In this document: positions 9,300-17,584 of the stretch, piece after piece
Position numbering within the stretch: the first letter of the stretch is position 1
Layout: every line of letters starts with the position of its first letter
DNA from: a bacterium
GTDB taxonomy: Bacteria; Bacteroidota; Bacteroidia; NS11-12g; UBA955
Reading direction: 5' to 3'
Assembly (NCBI GenBank): GCA_029945665.1
Contig: JAQSCZ010000109.1
Span: 1-64,000 of the forward strand
DNA: 64,000 bases
Position numbers and translations under genes: made by a program
Notes under the pieces: model-generated
Told to the model about the DNA's origin: nothing
Database searches by the model: none
What the model saw: the letters and a program-made list of their open reading frames with translations, nothing else

Positions 9300-10277
9300 C
9301 TAGTAGTCAAAATAATCGTTATACATTTCATCATAAAAACTGCGCTCGTTAACACGGTCGCATATCTTATAATTCATCACCGCATTTAAAACTTGCCATT
9401 GCTCTCTGTTAAATACAACTGCATCAGAATATGGAATGAAGCCATAAGGAGACACTAAGTTTTGAAACTGACCTTGTAAACGGCTCATACCAGTGGCCAA
9501 AGCCTTCACTTTCAAAGCAACTCCATTCACCTCGAAAGCGGCTATAATGGCCTGATTAATGTTGGTGTCTCTGATGTTATAATCGCTATAAACAACTGTA
9601 TCAATACCCATGGTTGGATCATCAGCATCCGCAATAAAATAAATTTGTTCAACTTGACTGTTGCTCTTTTTTTGTTCGATACTCAACTTCGTTTCTAGAG
9701 AATCATTGACATATACTAACGAGTTAGGCAATTGAGAATAGGCAAATAGTTGACTATTGAAATCAGTAAACACCTTGCGACTTGTTTTAGGCAATGAATC
9801 TAAACACAACATAGCACCTGATGAAAATAGTTTAAAATACTGTTGCTGCTCTGAATTCATCAGAGCCATCACCTCTGTTTTTTTTAACTTCAATAAGTTT
9901 GTTTTATCCTTGAAGGGTTTTAACAAAAGGTAATCACCCGACTGCTTGAAAAAATAATAATTTTCAGCTTGAGGCTCCATAATAACAGAATCGACACCAA
10001 CTGTAGGGTCATCCAAATCTGTACTAACGAATACAATAATTTCCCGTTTTAGTTTGTCAAAACTTTCTGAAGCAGATTCTTTTACGTGCTTGGCATTATA
10101 ACTGGCCAATTGTTTGGATTCAATTTTATCATAAATGATTTTACAAATGCCATTGTGCTGCTGATAAGCCCAAATTGCAAAATCCTTTTCGATGACTTGC
10201 ATGCGCACTGAATTTTGAGCTCTAATCTGCAAAAAACAAACAACCATCAAGATTAAAAGGCCCCATTTATTTTTCAT
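9300..10277 (-). CDS. Unknown secreted protein with an internal duplication
   Basis: 325-residue exported protein with signal peptide MKNKWGLLILMVVCFLQIRA before QNSVR. I do not recognise the family. Two related segments are visible: VFVSTDLDDPTVGVDSVIM at residues 82-100 and YFIADADDPTMGIDTVVY at 213-230. This suggests a tandem duplication of roughly 130 residues. There are no membrane segments after the signal and no sorting domain, so a periplasmic location is likely. The C-terminus is acidic and tyrosine-rich (YDEMYNDYFDY). It has its own promoter box at 10295-10302. Confidence 0.75.
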   Translation of the reverse strand: MKNKWGLLILMVVCFLQIRAQNSVRMQVIEKDFAIWAYQQHNGICKIIYDKIESKQLASYNAKHVKESASESFDKLKREIIVFVSTDLDDPTVGVDSVIMEPQAENYYFFKQSGDYLLLKPFKDKTNLLKLKKTEVMALMNSEQQQYFKLFSSGAMLCLDSLPKTSRKVFTDFNSQLFAYSQLPNSLVYVNDSLETKLSIEQKKSNSQVEQIYFIADADDPTMGIDTVVYSDYNIRDTNINQAIIAAFEVNGVALKVKALATGMSRLQGQFQNLVSPYGFIPYSDAVVFNREQWQVLNAVMNYKICDRVNERSFYDEMYNDYFDY

Positions 10278-10294
10278 GTCCTAAATTTAAGACT

Positions 10295-10302
10295 CAAAAT
10301 TA
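10295..10302 (-). promoter_or_regulatory. -7 box for the 9300-10277 gene
   Basis: TAATTTTG on the minus strand (TAnnTTTG), 17 bp before the ATG at 10277, which implies a leader of about 10 nt. A matching -33 TTTG is not clear. Confidence 0.5.
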
Positions 10303-10415
10303 CCCATTTTATGCTATAAAAGTGTATTAATATTTTAAATTCATTATTTTCGCCGATGTTTTGATTTCTATTGTCAAATTCACTCAATAAGAATCAAACT
10401 AAAATAGTTTTCACC

Positions 10416-11714
10416 ATGAAATACCAATCGATTAACAAGCAACTTTTCATTGACAACCGCAAACGTTTTACGGCTCAAATGAAACCCAACAGCATTGCCA
10501 TTTTTAGAAGCAATTATGAATATGTGCGCAATGGCGATGCCACCACTGAATTTAAACAACACTCGGATTTATTCTGGTTAACTGGCATCGACCAGGAAGA
10601 TACTTTCTTAGTTCTTTTCCCTGATAGCCCCGAAGCCGCTTACAAAGAATGCTTGTTTTTAAAACAAACCAATGCCACCATCGCTGTTTGGGAAGGACAT
10701 AAATACACCAAAGAAGAAGCCACAACGACTTCTGGTATTAGCTCAATTTTCTGGAACGATGGCTTTGAATCTGCTATACGTCCAAGAATAAATTATGCCG
10801 AAAATATTTATTTAACGCTCAACGAAAACGATCGTTTCAGTTACAAAGCGCCTTATGCCGACCTTGATTTTGCGAAACAAATTCAAGACCAATACCCTTT
10901 GCACCATTTTTACAGAGCCGCGCCTATTTTGCAACGCTTGAGAAGCGAAAAATCGGCGTTCGAACTAGACCTAACAAAACACGCCATTGGCATTTCTAAA
11001 AAAGGATTTGAACGCCTTCTAGGGTTTGTAAAACCAGGCGTTATGGAATACGAAGTGGAAGCTGAACTCATTCATGAATACATTCGCAATGCCGCTACAG
11101 GTCATTCTTTCCATCCCATAGTTGCCAGTGGCGCTAGCGCTACCGTATTACATTACGTTGAGAATAATCGCCCATGTAAAGATGGTGATTTATTGCTCGT
11201 AGATTGTGGGGTCGATTACGCCAACTACGCAAGCGACATGACCCGTGTGATACCAGTAAATGGCAAATTTACCCAGCGTCAAAAGGATGTTTACAATACG
11301 GTGTTGCGTGTTATGCGAGCTGCCACTAAGCTTTTGGTACCGGGCACTAAGCTAATGGACTACCACCAAATTGTTTGTAAAGAATTAATGGAAAAAGAAT
11401 TGGTAGACTTAGGTCTTTTAAAAATGGATGACATTAAAAACGAAAACCCCGATTGGCCTGCTTATAAAAAATATTACATGCATGGCACCAGTCACTTTTT
11501 AGGCATAGATGTACACGATGTAGGCATGCGTTACGAACCTTTCAAAGCCAACCATTTATTTACTTGCGAACCTGGTATCTATATTCCAGAAGAAGGCATA
11601 GGCATACGCATTGAAAACAATATCCTAATTACAAACAATGGCCCTATCGATTTAATGGACGCCATAAATATGCCAATTGAGGTTGACGAAATTGAAGCTG
11701 CAATGAATCGTTAA
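10416..11714 (+). CDS. pepP: Xaa-Pro aminopeptidase (M24B, PepP-like)
   Basis: Cytoplasmic metallopeptidase that removes an N-terminal residue before proline. The N-terminal aminopeptidase-P domain is followed by a pita-bread M24 domain. Metal-ligand motifs are VDCGVDYANYASDMTR (two Asp), HGTSHFLGIDVHD (His), CEPGIYIPEEG (Glu) and IRIENN (Glu). I use the ATG at 10416 (432 aa); a TTG at 10371 would add 15 residues of no family character. It heads an apparent operon with the PRK-like fusion (9 bp downstream) and the aldolase. Confidence 0.92.
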   Translation: MKYQSINKQLFIDNRKRFTAQMKPNSIAIFRSNYEYVRNGDATTEFKQHSDLFWLTGIDQEDTFLVLFPDSPEAAYKECLFLKQTNATIAVWEGHKYTKEEATTTSGISSIFWNDGFESAIRPRINYAENIYLTLNENDRFSYKAPYADLDFAKQIQDQYPLHHFYRAAPILQRLRSEKSAFELDLTKHAIGISKKGFERLLGFVKPGVMEYEVEAELIHEYIRNAATGHSFHPIVASGASATVLHYVENNRPCKDGDLLLVDCGVDYANYASDMTRVIPVNGKFTQRQKDVYNTVLRVMRAATKLLVPGTKLMDYHQIVCKELMEKELVDLGLLKMDDIKNENPDWPAYKKYYMHGTSHFLGIDVHDVGMRYEPFKANHLFTCEPGIYIPEEGIGIRIENNILITNNGPIDLMDAINMPIEVDEIEAAMNR

Positions 11715-11722
11715 TAAATGAT

Positions 11723-13756
11723 TTGAAAGATTTATATAAAAACATATTCGTAGACAAATATGGCAACCCCAAAATAGAGGGCCTAAAATCGCCTTTATTT
11801 CTTGCGGGCTTGGGTATTAAAATTATTTTATCCTGCTTTTTTGCCAGTCATTTTTTGCGTGATTTATTCGCGCCTTTCTTAAATTATTTTGTTGAAAGTG
11901 GTTTCGCTAATCCCTACGCTGAATTCAATGGCATGGGCGCAGAAGAGCATTTCCCATATCCAGATATCATGTTGTACATCATGTCTGTGCCGCGCCTTAT
12001 TTTTTCTCCGCTTTTAAGCCATGGTATTTACGATGTCAGTGCATTGCATTTATTTGTTTTCCGTCTGCCCTTATTGATCTTCGATTTTATCATTTTACTG
12101 GTATTATTGCGTTGGTTAAAAACCAAACACAAACAGGTACTATGGCTCTATTGGTTATCTCCAATTGTTATGTATATCAATTATTTTCACGGACAGTTAG
12201 ACATCATTCCGATTGGCATACTCATTGTTTCTCTTTATTTTTTATTTAAACAAAAATGGGTCTTATCCATTATTGTATTGGCTATTGCATGTGCTACCAA
12301 GACTAATATTATTGTAGTGGTGCCTTTTATTTTTATTTATGCCTTTAAAAATAATTTAAATGTGATTAAATGTGCAACGCTAGCCTTGATTTTCATAGGC
12401 ATGTTTGCGGCTGTTCAATTGCCTTATCTATTCAACACAGACTATCAGCAAATGGTATTTGCTAATAAAGTTCAAACAAAAGTGTTCGATGCCCATTTGC
12501 CTTTTGGAAATTACATGCTTTATTTTATAGTATCGGCGTATTTTATTCTGTTGTTTCGAGCCATTACCTTTACTAAAATAAACCGCAATTTATTGATGCT
12601 ATTTCTAGCTTTTAGCTTTGGGGTACTTACCTTGTTTATTACGCCGATGCAAGGCTGGTACATGTGGCTAGTACCTTTCTTTATTTACTTTGTTATTCAA
12701 TTTAACGAAACACAAAAGTACTTATACTTTGTAATGGTGGCCTTGTACTTTATTTATTTCAGTACCGTTCCCAACAGCGACATTGCAGTACCTTTTGATT
12801 TGACCGAACAACAGACCAATATTATTTTTACCCTGCTACAAACCTGTTTGGGCGTTTTTCTATTTGCATTGTATCACCATGGCATTCGCAATATTATTTT
12901 ACAAAAATTAAATTACAAACCCTTTCTTATGGGCGTTGGTGGAGACTCAGGTGCTGGAAAATCCACCTTCTCTAATTTAATAGAACTGGTGATGGGTATT
13001 AATTCCATGAGCATTGTAAGAGGCGATGATATGCACAGATGGGAAAGAGGTAATGAACAATGGAAAACCTTTACACATTTGAATCCAAAGGCCAATGATT
13101 TACACCAAGATTTGCAACATACCAAAGCCTTGAAGGAAGGCAAATCTATTTACAGAAAACATTACGACCACAACAATGGTCAGTTTACATTGCCCCAATA
13201 CATTAAGAGTAACACCCTCGTTTTATTCGAAGGCTTGCATCCTTTTTATTTAAAATCACAGGCTGACTTATACGACCTTAAAATATTTTTCAACCCCGAT
13301 GAAAGCATTCGTGTAGCGCGCAAAATAAAACGCGATTCAACCGAGCGAGACAAGCCCGCAGAAGCCGTTAAAAAGCAACTCGAAGACCGCAAGGAGGATT
13401 CCGAAAAATACATTAACATACAAAAAGAGCATGCTGATATTATTGTAAATTACACAGAAATTAACAATCAAGAATGTTTGCGTTTGTACATGAAAAATGA
13501 AATTGAAATTGATGAATTAATCAATGCCATCCTTACAAATTCCGGCATGTCTGTTGAACACCAATATTTGGATAACAATATGCACGAATTGGTTTTTAAA
13601 GGCACCTTATCTTCAAATATAGTCGAACTTATTGCCTACGATCAATTGCAGGGCTTAGAAGAAATTGGGATATACAACAGCAAATGGGAAAGCGATTACA
13701 AAGGAGTCATTCAATTAATGACCATACAAGCCATGTTGTATTATTTAAAATCTTAA
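11723..13756 (+). CDS. GT-C-like membrane protein fused to a phosphoribulokinase-like domain
   Basis: 677 residues in two parts. Residues 1 to about 395 form a polytopic membrane region of 9-11 helices. Its loop YFHGQLDIIPI resembles the GQxD loop of GT-C/mannosyltransferase-type proteins. From about 400 comes a P-loop kinase domain with GGDSGAGKSTF (Walker A) and FEGLHPFY. The stretches KIKRDSTER and YINIQKEHADIIVN match the phosphoribulokinase/uridine-kinase family and look closer to PRK. The last ~110 residues are unassigned. An in-frame ATG is lacking, so the start is the TTG at 11723; an ATG at 11718 is out of frame and stops at once. The aldolase follows 3 bp downstream. The substrate is unknown; sugar or polyprenyl-sugar phosphorylation is inference only. 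Confidence 0.8.
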   Translation: MKDLYKNIFVDKYGNPKIEGLKSPLFLAGLGIKIILSCFFASHFLRDLFAPFLNYFVESGFANPYAEFNGMGAEEHFPYPDIMLYIMSVPRLIFSPLLSHGIYDVSALHLFVFRLPLLIFDFIILLVLLRWLKTKHKQVLWLYWLSPIVMYINYFHGQLDIIPIGILIVSLYFLFKQKWVLSIIVLAIACATKTNIIVVVPFIFIYAFKNNLNVIKCATLALIFIGMFAAVQLPYLFNTDYQQMVFANKVQTKVFDAHLPFGNYMLYFIVSAYFILLFRAITFTKINRNLLMLFLAFSFGVLTLFITPMQGWYMWLVPFFIYFVIQFNETQKYLYFVMVALYFIYFSTVPNSDIAVPFDLTEQQTNIIFTLLQTCLGVFLFALYHHGIRNIILQKLNYKPFLMGVGGDSGAGKSTFSNLIELVMGINSMSIVRGDDMHRWERGNEQWKTFTHLNPKANDLHQDLQHTKALKEGKSIYRKHYDHNNGQFTLPQYIKSNTLVLFEGLHPFYLKSQADLYDLKIFFNPDESIRVARKIKRDSTERDKPAEAVKKQLEDRKEDSEKYINIQKEHADIIVNYTEINNQECLRLYMKNEIEIDELINAILTNSGMSVEHQYLDNNMHELVFKGTLSSNIVELIAYDQLQGLEEIGIYNSKWESDYKGVIQLMTIQAMLYYLKS

Positions 13757-13759
13757 ATT

Positions 13760-14755
13760 ATGGAACCACTTCAGGCTTTAATACAATTGTCGGCGGCAGC
13801 AGCAATTGCTCCAGCCATAACGCAAGGCGGAGGAGGTAATACTTCATTTAAAAACGGGAACCAAATGCTGATCAAAGCCTCTGGTTTTCGCCTCGACGAA
13901 GTGAGTGAGACTTCAGGATTTGTTGCAGTTAATTTCCAGCCTGTGATTGAATGTTTGAGTAAAAACAGCTCAGAATTTACGAATCCAGATGCCGAATTGA
14001 AAAAGTTAGTAAACGAAGCAATTATAGGCGACAAAACATTTTTACCAAGTATGGAAACTGGTTTCCATGCGGTCTTAAACAAATGTGTCATACACACCCA
14101 CGCTATTGTTGCGAATTTATTATTGTGTACTGATGAAGGTGAAAATATTTTAAAAACCATTTTCAAAGCGGAAGCTATAATTGTTTTGCCATTTTTAAAT
14201 CCAGGCTATTACTTAAGCAAAGCCATTGCCGATTTGAGCAATGTTCCACAAATTATATTTCTTAAAAACCATGGCTTAATTGTTCACGGCGAAACTGTTG
14301 AAGGAACCATTGCTTTGCAAAATAAAGTCATTCAAACATTAAACAAGGCACTTAATTTCAAAGGCGACCTCAACTTTAAATTATTGGAAAAAGCAAACAA
14401 TGTATTTGAATTGGAATCGGAATGGCTTAACATCTATTATACGCAACCAGGTTTACTATCTAAAACCTATTTCCCTGATCAAGCAGTTGTTATTGGAAAT
14501 CAATATCAATTAAGCCAATCAAATCTTTTAATTTCTAAAATAAATTTCAATAGGCTTATAGGTAATTGTATGATTAATGCACCCAAAAAATCGGCCATGG
14601 CCATCGCCGAAAATCTATGTGCATTGGCGCATATTGCGATTTATAACCAATCTAAAAAAACAATTCTAACAGCAGTGCCCGATGCAGATGTTGCCTATAT
14701 ATTGGGCATGGACATGGAGCAATACAGGCAAGGTTTATTAAATTTAAAAGTATGA
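13760..14755 (+). CDS. Class II aldolase/adducin family protein
   Basis: 331-residue protein resembling class II sugar-phosphate aldolases, especially the aldolase half of YuxG-type rhamnulose-1-phosphate aldolase/dehydrogenases. The opening glycine-rich motif is QGGGGNTSFKNGN, followed by KASGFRLDE. Zinc ligands are visible as VIHTHAIVANLL (His-x-His) and FLKNHGLIVHGE (His). It is longer than stand-alone fuculose aldolases (about 215 aa), with an extra C-terminal segment from about 210, and it lacks the dehydrogenase half. It follows the PRK-like fusion by 3 bp, so kinase and aldolase probably act on the same sugar. The substrate is unidentified. Confidence 0.8.
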   Translation: MEPLQALIQLSAAAAIAPAITQGGGGNTSFKNGNQMLIKASGFRLDEVSETSGFVAVNFQPVIECLSKNSSEFTNPDAELKKLVNEAIIGDKTFLPSMETGFHAVLNKCVIHTHAIVANLLLCTDEGENILKTIFKAEAIIVLPFLNPGYYLSKAIADLSNVPQIIFLKNHGLIVHGETVEGTIALQNKVIQTLNKALNFKGDLNFKLLEKANNVFELESEWLNIYYTQPGLLSKTYFPDQAVVIGNQYQLSQSNLLISKINFNRLIGNCMINAPKKSAMAIAENLCALAHIAIYNQSKKTILTAVPDADVAYILGMDMEQYRQGLLNLKV

Positions 14756-14780
14756 TCTTTTTTTCAATTGCTTAATGGGT

Positions 14781-14809
14781 AAAAAAACATACCGGCTGGT
14801 ATGTTTTTT
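14781..14809 (+). terminator. Terminator of the pepP-kinase-aldolase operon
   Basis: AAAAAACATACC, loop GGCT, GGTATGTTTTTT. The hairpin ends in a T-run 26-54 bp after the aldolase stop. Nothing else is visible in 14810-15010. Confidence 0.8.
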
Positions 14810-15011
14810 AAAACACTAATTTCAGTGAGGGCTTGAATAAGAGTCATTGCTTCCGAATAGCCATTCTATTTATATGAAATACTTGAACCAATGAGTTCCT
14901 ATTTCAAAATAAGGTCAGAAATAGTTCGTTACATAATTTGTAAATCTCAGACTACTTATTTCAATCGCTATGGATTAAAGAACAGATTTACATATTGTTA
15001 TTTAAATACTA

Positions 15012-15019
15012 TATCTTTG
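15012..15019 (+). promoter_or_regulatory. -7 box abutting the esterase start
   Basis: TATCTTTG (TAnnTTTG), five bases before the ATG at 15025. Transcription would begin at or next to the start codon. The -33 element is not clear. Confidence 0.5.
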
Positions 15020-15024
15020 TTAAA

Positions 15025-16476
15025 ATGAAAAAGATACTATTTTTTTCCCTGCTGCTGACTTTTGAGCAAGTCAATGCGCAACAATGGGTAGACACGACTT
15101 TCAAAATTATTAAAACAACAGTCAATTACGGCACCTCCGTTGACTTCGCAGGTAATAATAGAATACTCGACATGGATATCTGTGTACCTCAAAATGACAA
15201 TCCACCAAGTTGTGGCAGACCTTTAATACTTGTGATTCATGGTGGAGCTTTTATGAGTGGCAGCAAAGATGAGTATGAGATTCAACAAATCATGAAAGAC
15301 TTTGCCAAACGCGGCTATGTATCGGCTTCTATCAACTATAGAATTGGGCAGTTTCAAACTTCTAACAATGTGCATTGCAATGTCACCCAATTGTTCAATG
15401 TGGCATGGGATTGTTCTAACATGGCGGACAGTGCAGAATGGTACCGTGGCTGTTTTCGAGGCATTCAAGATGCAAAAGGCGCATTGCGTTATTTAATAGC
15501 AAACAAAAACATATACCATATTGACAGTCGCAATGTATTTTTAACTGGGCAAAGCGCTGGCGGATTTATCGCTTTAGGTGCGGCTTTCTTGGACGATGTA
15601 TCCGAAAAACATTCAAGTTGCAATACCATTAACAGTGTGAGTGCCCCAAATGCTATTTATGAAAATGCCTGTGTTAAACAATTCGGATGGGACACCACCA
15701 TTGCTTCCATGCGCTTAAGCAGAACAGATTTGGGATCAATAGATGGCGATTTAAATTTAAATACTGGCCCATACACCATTAAAGGGGTGGGCAATTTATT
15801 TGGCGGCATGATGCCAGGCTGGCTAACTGTCAATTCTCATACTATACCACCAGCAATTTACCTTTACCACCAGCCCAATGATTTGATAGTGCCATATAAT
15901 CGCAACCGAGTAATGGCGGGTTTCTCGAATTGCTTTGTAAACCTTGGCTGTGCTAGTTTAATAAGTACACCATGGATTTATGGTTCTGGTGGCATTCGCA
16001 GAGAAATAGAGGCATTGAAAGCACAAGGTAAAAAAGTGCCTAACTATTGGCTTGATAGCACAACCAATACCGCCGATTGTGTAGCCCAAGGTTTTAATCC
16101 GAGCATGGTTGGACATGCGATTGATAATTACAAATTAAGAACAGGCCACATGGCCAGTTACTTTGCTGCTTTAATTGATACTGCTGGGACTTGTTTTAGT
16201 GGATTAAGCAAAACACAAACGAATCAAGTTTATTTGTCCGTTCAACCAAATCCTTTTAACAATACCTTGCAAATTTCATTGCATGAAACTGCCGCCCAAG
16301 CCCTCCAAATAATGGATATAACAGGCCGTTCCCTTGCAATTCAAACAGAAAAAATAGGACCGATGGACTACCAAATTACCTTTCCAGAAAACCTGCCAAA
16401 TGGCTTGTATTACCTACTGATAACGCGCTACAATGGTGCAGTAATTAGCAAAAAATTGGTTAAAACAAATCAATAA
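15025..16476 (+). CDS. Secreted alpha/beta-hydrolase (esterase) with T9SS type A domain
   Basis: 483-residue exported hydrolase. The signal peptide MKKILFFSLLLTFEQVNA precedes QQWVDT. The carboxylesterase/HSL-like fold is shown by the oxyanion motif IHGGAF (His72) and the nucleophile elbow GQSAGG (Ser177). The region between residues 110 and 150 has several cysteines, possibly disulfides. The C-terminal ~80 residues (VQPNPFNNTLQISL onward) are a T9SS type A sorting domain. The substrate is unknown; polysaccharide-ester or lipid esters are possible. I use the ATG at 15025, which opens cleanly into the signal peptide; a start at 14995 adds ten residues. Confidence 0.88.
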   Translation: MKKILFFSLLLTFEQVNAQQWVDTTFKIIKTTVNYGTSVDFAGNNRILDMDICVPQNDNPPSCGRPLILVIHGGAFMSGSKDEYEIQQIMKDFAKRGYVSASINYRIGQFQTSNNVHCNVTQLFNVAWDCSNMADSAEWYRGCFRGIQDAKGALRYLIANKNIYHIDSRNVFLTGQSAGGFIALGAAFLDDVSEKHSSCNTINSVSAPNAIYENACVKQFGWDTTIASMRLSRTDLGSIDGDLNLNTGPYTIKGVGNLFGGMMPGWLTVNSHTIPPAIYLYHQPNDLIVPYNRNRVMAGFSNCFVNLGCASLISTPWIYGSGGIRREIEALKAQGKKVPNYWLDSTTNTADCVAQGFNPSMVGHAIDNYKLRTGHMASYFAALIDTAGTCFSGLSKTQTNQVYLSVQPNPFNNTLQISLHETAAQALQIMDITGRSLAIQTEKIGPMDYQITFPENLPNGLYYLLITRYNGAVISKKLVKTNQ

Positions 16477-16554
16477 TTCAATCACCATTCAGTTCCTTGC
16501 ATAAATCGTCATTTCGTAGCCCTCCGCTCCACAATTATGCAATAAATTTTGTGG

Positions 16555-17530
16555 TTTTTCGGTGAATCCAATTCAACCATATTGTGGTTGGGGAATAAAA
16601 ATATAATTGGTGGTTAATATATGTCCTATTCATATTCAACCATTTTGTGGTTGGGGAATAAAATATAATCTGTTGTTAATATATATGCTATTCACATTCA
16701 ACCACGTTGTGGTTGGGGAATATGAATGTAATCTTTGGTTAATTTATGTCCTATTCATATTCAACCACGCTGTGGTTGGGGAATATGAATGTAATCTGTG
16801 GTTAATTTATATGCTATTCACATTCAACCATATTGTGGTTGGGGAATAAAATATAATCTGTTGTTTATTTATATGCTATACACATTCAACCACGTTGTGG
16901 TTGGGTAATAAAATTTAATCTGTGTTTAATATATGTCCTATTCATATTCAACCACATTGTGGTTGGGGAATAAAAATACAATCTGTGGTTAATATATATG
17001 TTATTCAAATTCAACCACGTTGTGGTTGGGGAATAAAATATAATCTGTGGTTAATTTATATGCTATTCACATTCAACCACGTTGTGGTTGGGTAATAAAA
17101 ATATAATCTGTGGTTAATTTATATGCTATTCACATTCAACCACGCTGTGGTTAATATCTAACCAATGTAATCTGTGAATCTGTGGCTAAACCCAATCAAC
17201 CGGTAGGTTGATGCCTAATTCAAATACGCTGTGGTTAGGGAATAAAATTTAATCTGTGGTTAATATCTAACCAATATAATCTGTGAATTTGTGGCTAATT
17301 CCCATCAGTGGTTGGGCAATAAAAATGTAATCTGTGGTTAATATCTAACCAATTTAATCTGTGAATCTGTGGCTAAACCCCATCAACCGGTAGGTTGATG
17401 CCTTCTTCAAATTCAACCATGCTTTGGTTGGGGAATAAAATACAATCTGTGGTTAATAAAGGACCAGTGTAATATGTGAATCTGTGGCTAACTCAAATCA
17501 ACTGCCAGGTTGATGCCTTCTTCAGTTTAC
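16555..17530. repeat. Minisatellite of 62-63 bp units with internal hairpins
   Basis: Ten units begin with TTCAACCA at about 16572, 16635, 16697, 16760, 16823, 16885, 16947, 17010, 17072 and 17135. Each contains a short palindrome CAACCAC-n3-GTGGTTG, then GGGGAATAAAA, TAATCTGTGGTTAAT and a TATGCTATTCA-like end. The hairpin loop bases vary (GTT, ATT, TTT, GCT) while the arms are kept. From 17145 the array becomes irregular. It mixes longer units (TAATCTGTGAATCTGTGGC) with a second palindrome, CATCAACC-GGTA-GGTTGATG. I see no credible gene in this 1.1-kb gap. Confidence 0.92.
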
Positions 17531-17564
17531 AATTTTTCAATTTTTTTTAACCCTCACAATTCAG

Positions 17565-17572
17565 TAAATTTG
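17565..17572 (+). promoter_or_regulatory. -7 box for the BatA-like gene
   Basis: TAAATTTG, 12 bases before the ATG at 17585. A T-rich stretch sits where the -33 element should be. It lies just downstream of the repeat array. Confidence 0.5.
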
Positions 17573-17584
17573 CCATAAAGGTAT

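Noticed and set aside
12913..13143. Antisense frame inside the kinase domain
   Set aside because: Shadow of a well-supported gene on the other strand.
16607..16849. 80-codon frame through the minisatellite
   Set aside because: Peptide repeats only because the DNA does; the unit length varies 62-63 bp, so the frame is not maintained.
16555..17140. CRISPR array
   Set aside because: Period is regular, but the stretches between the palindromes are themselves conserved from unit to unit, so there are no unique spacers; no cas genes nearby.
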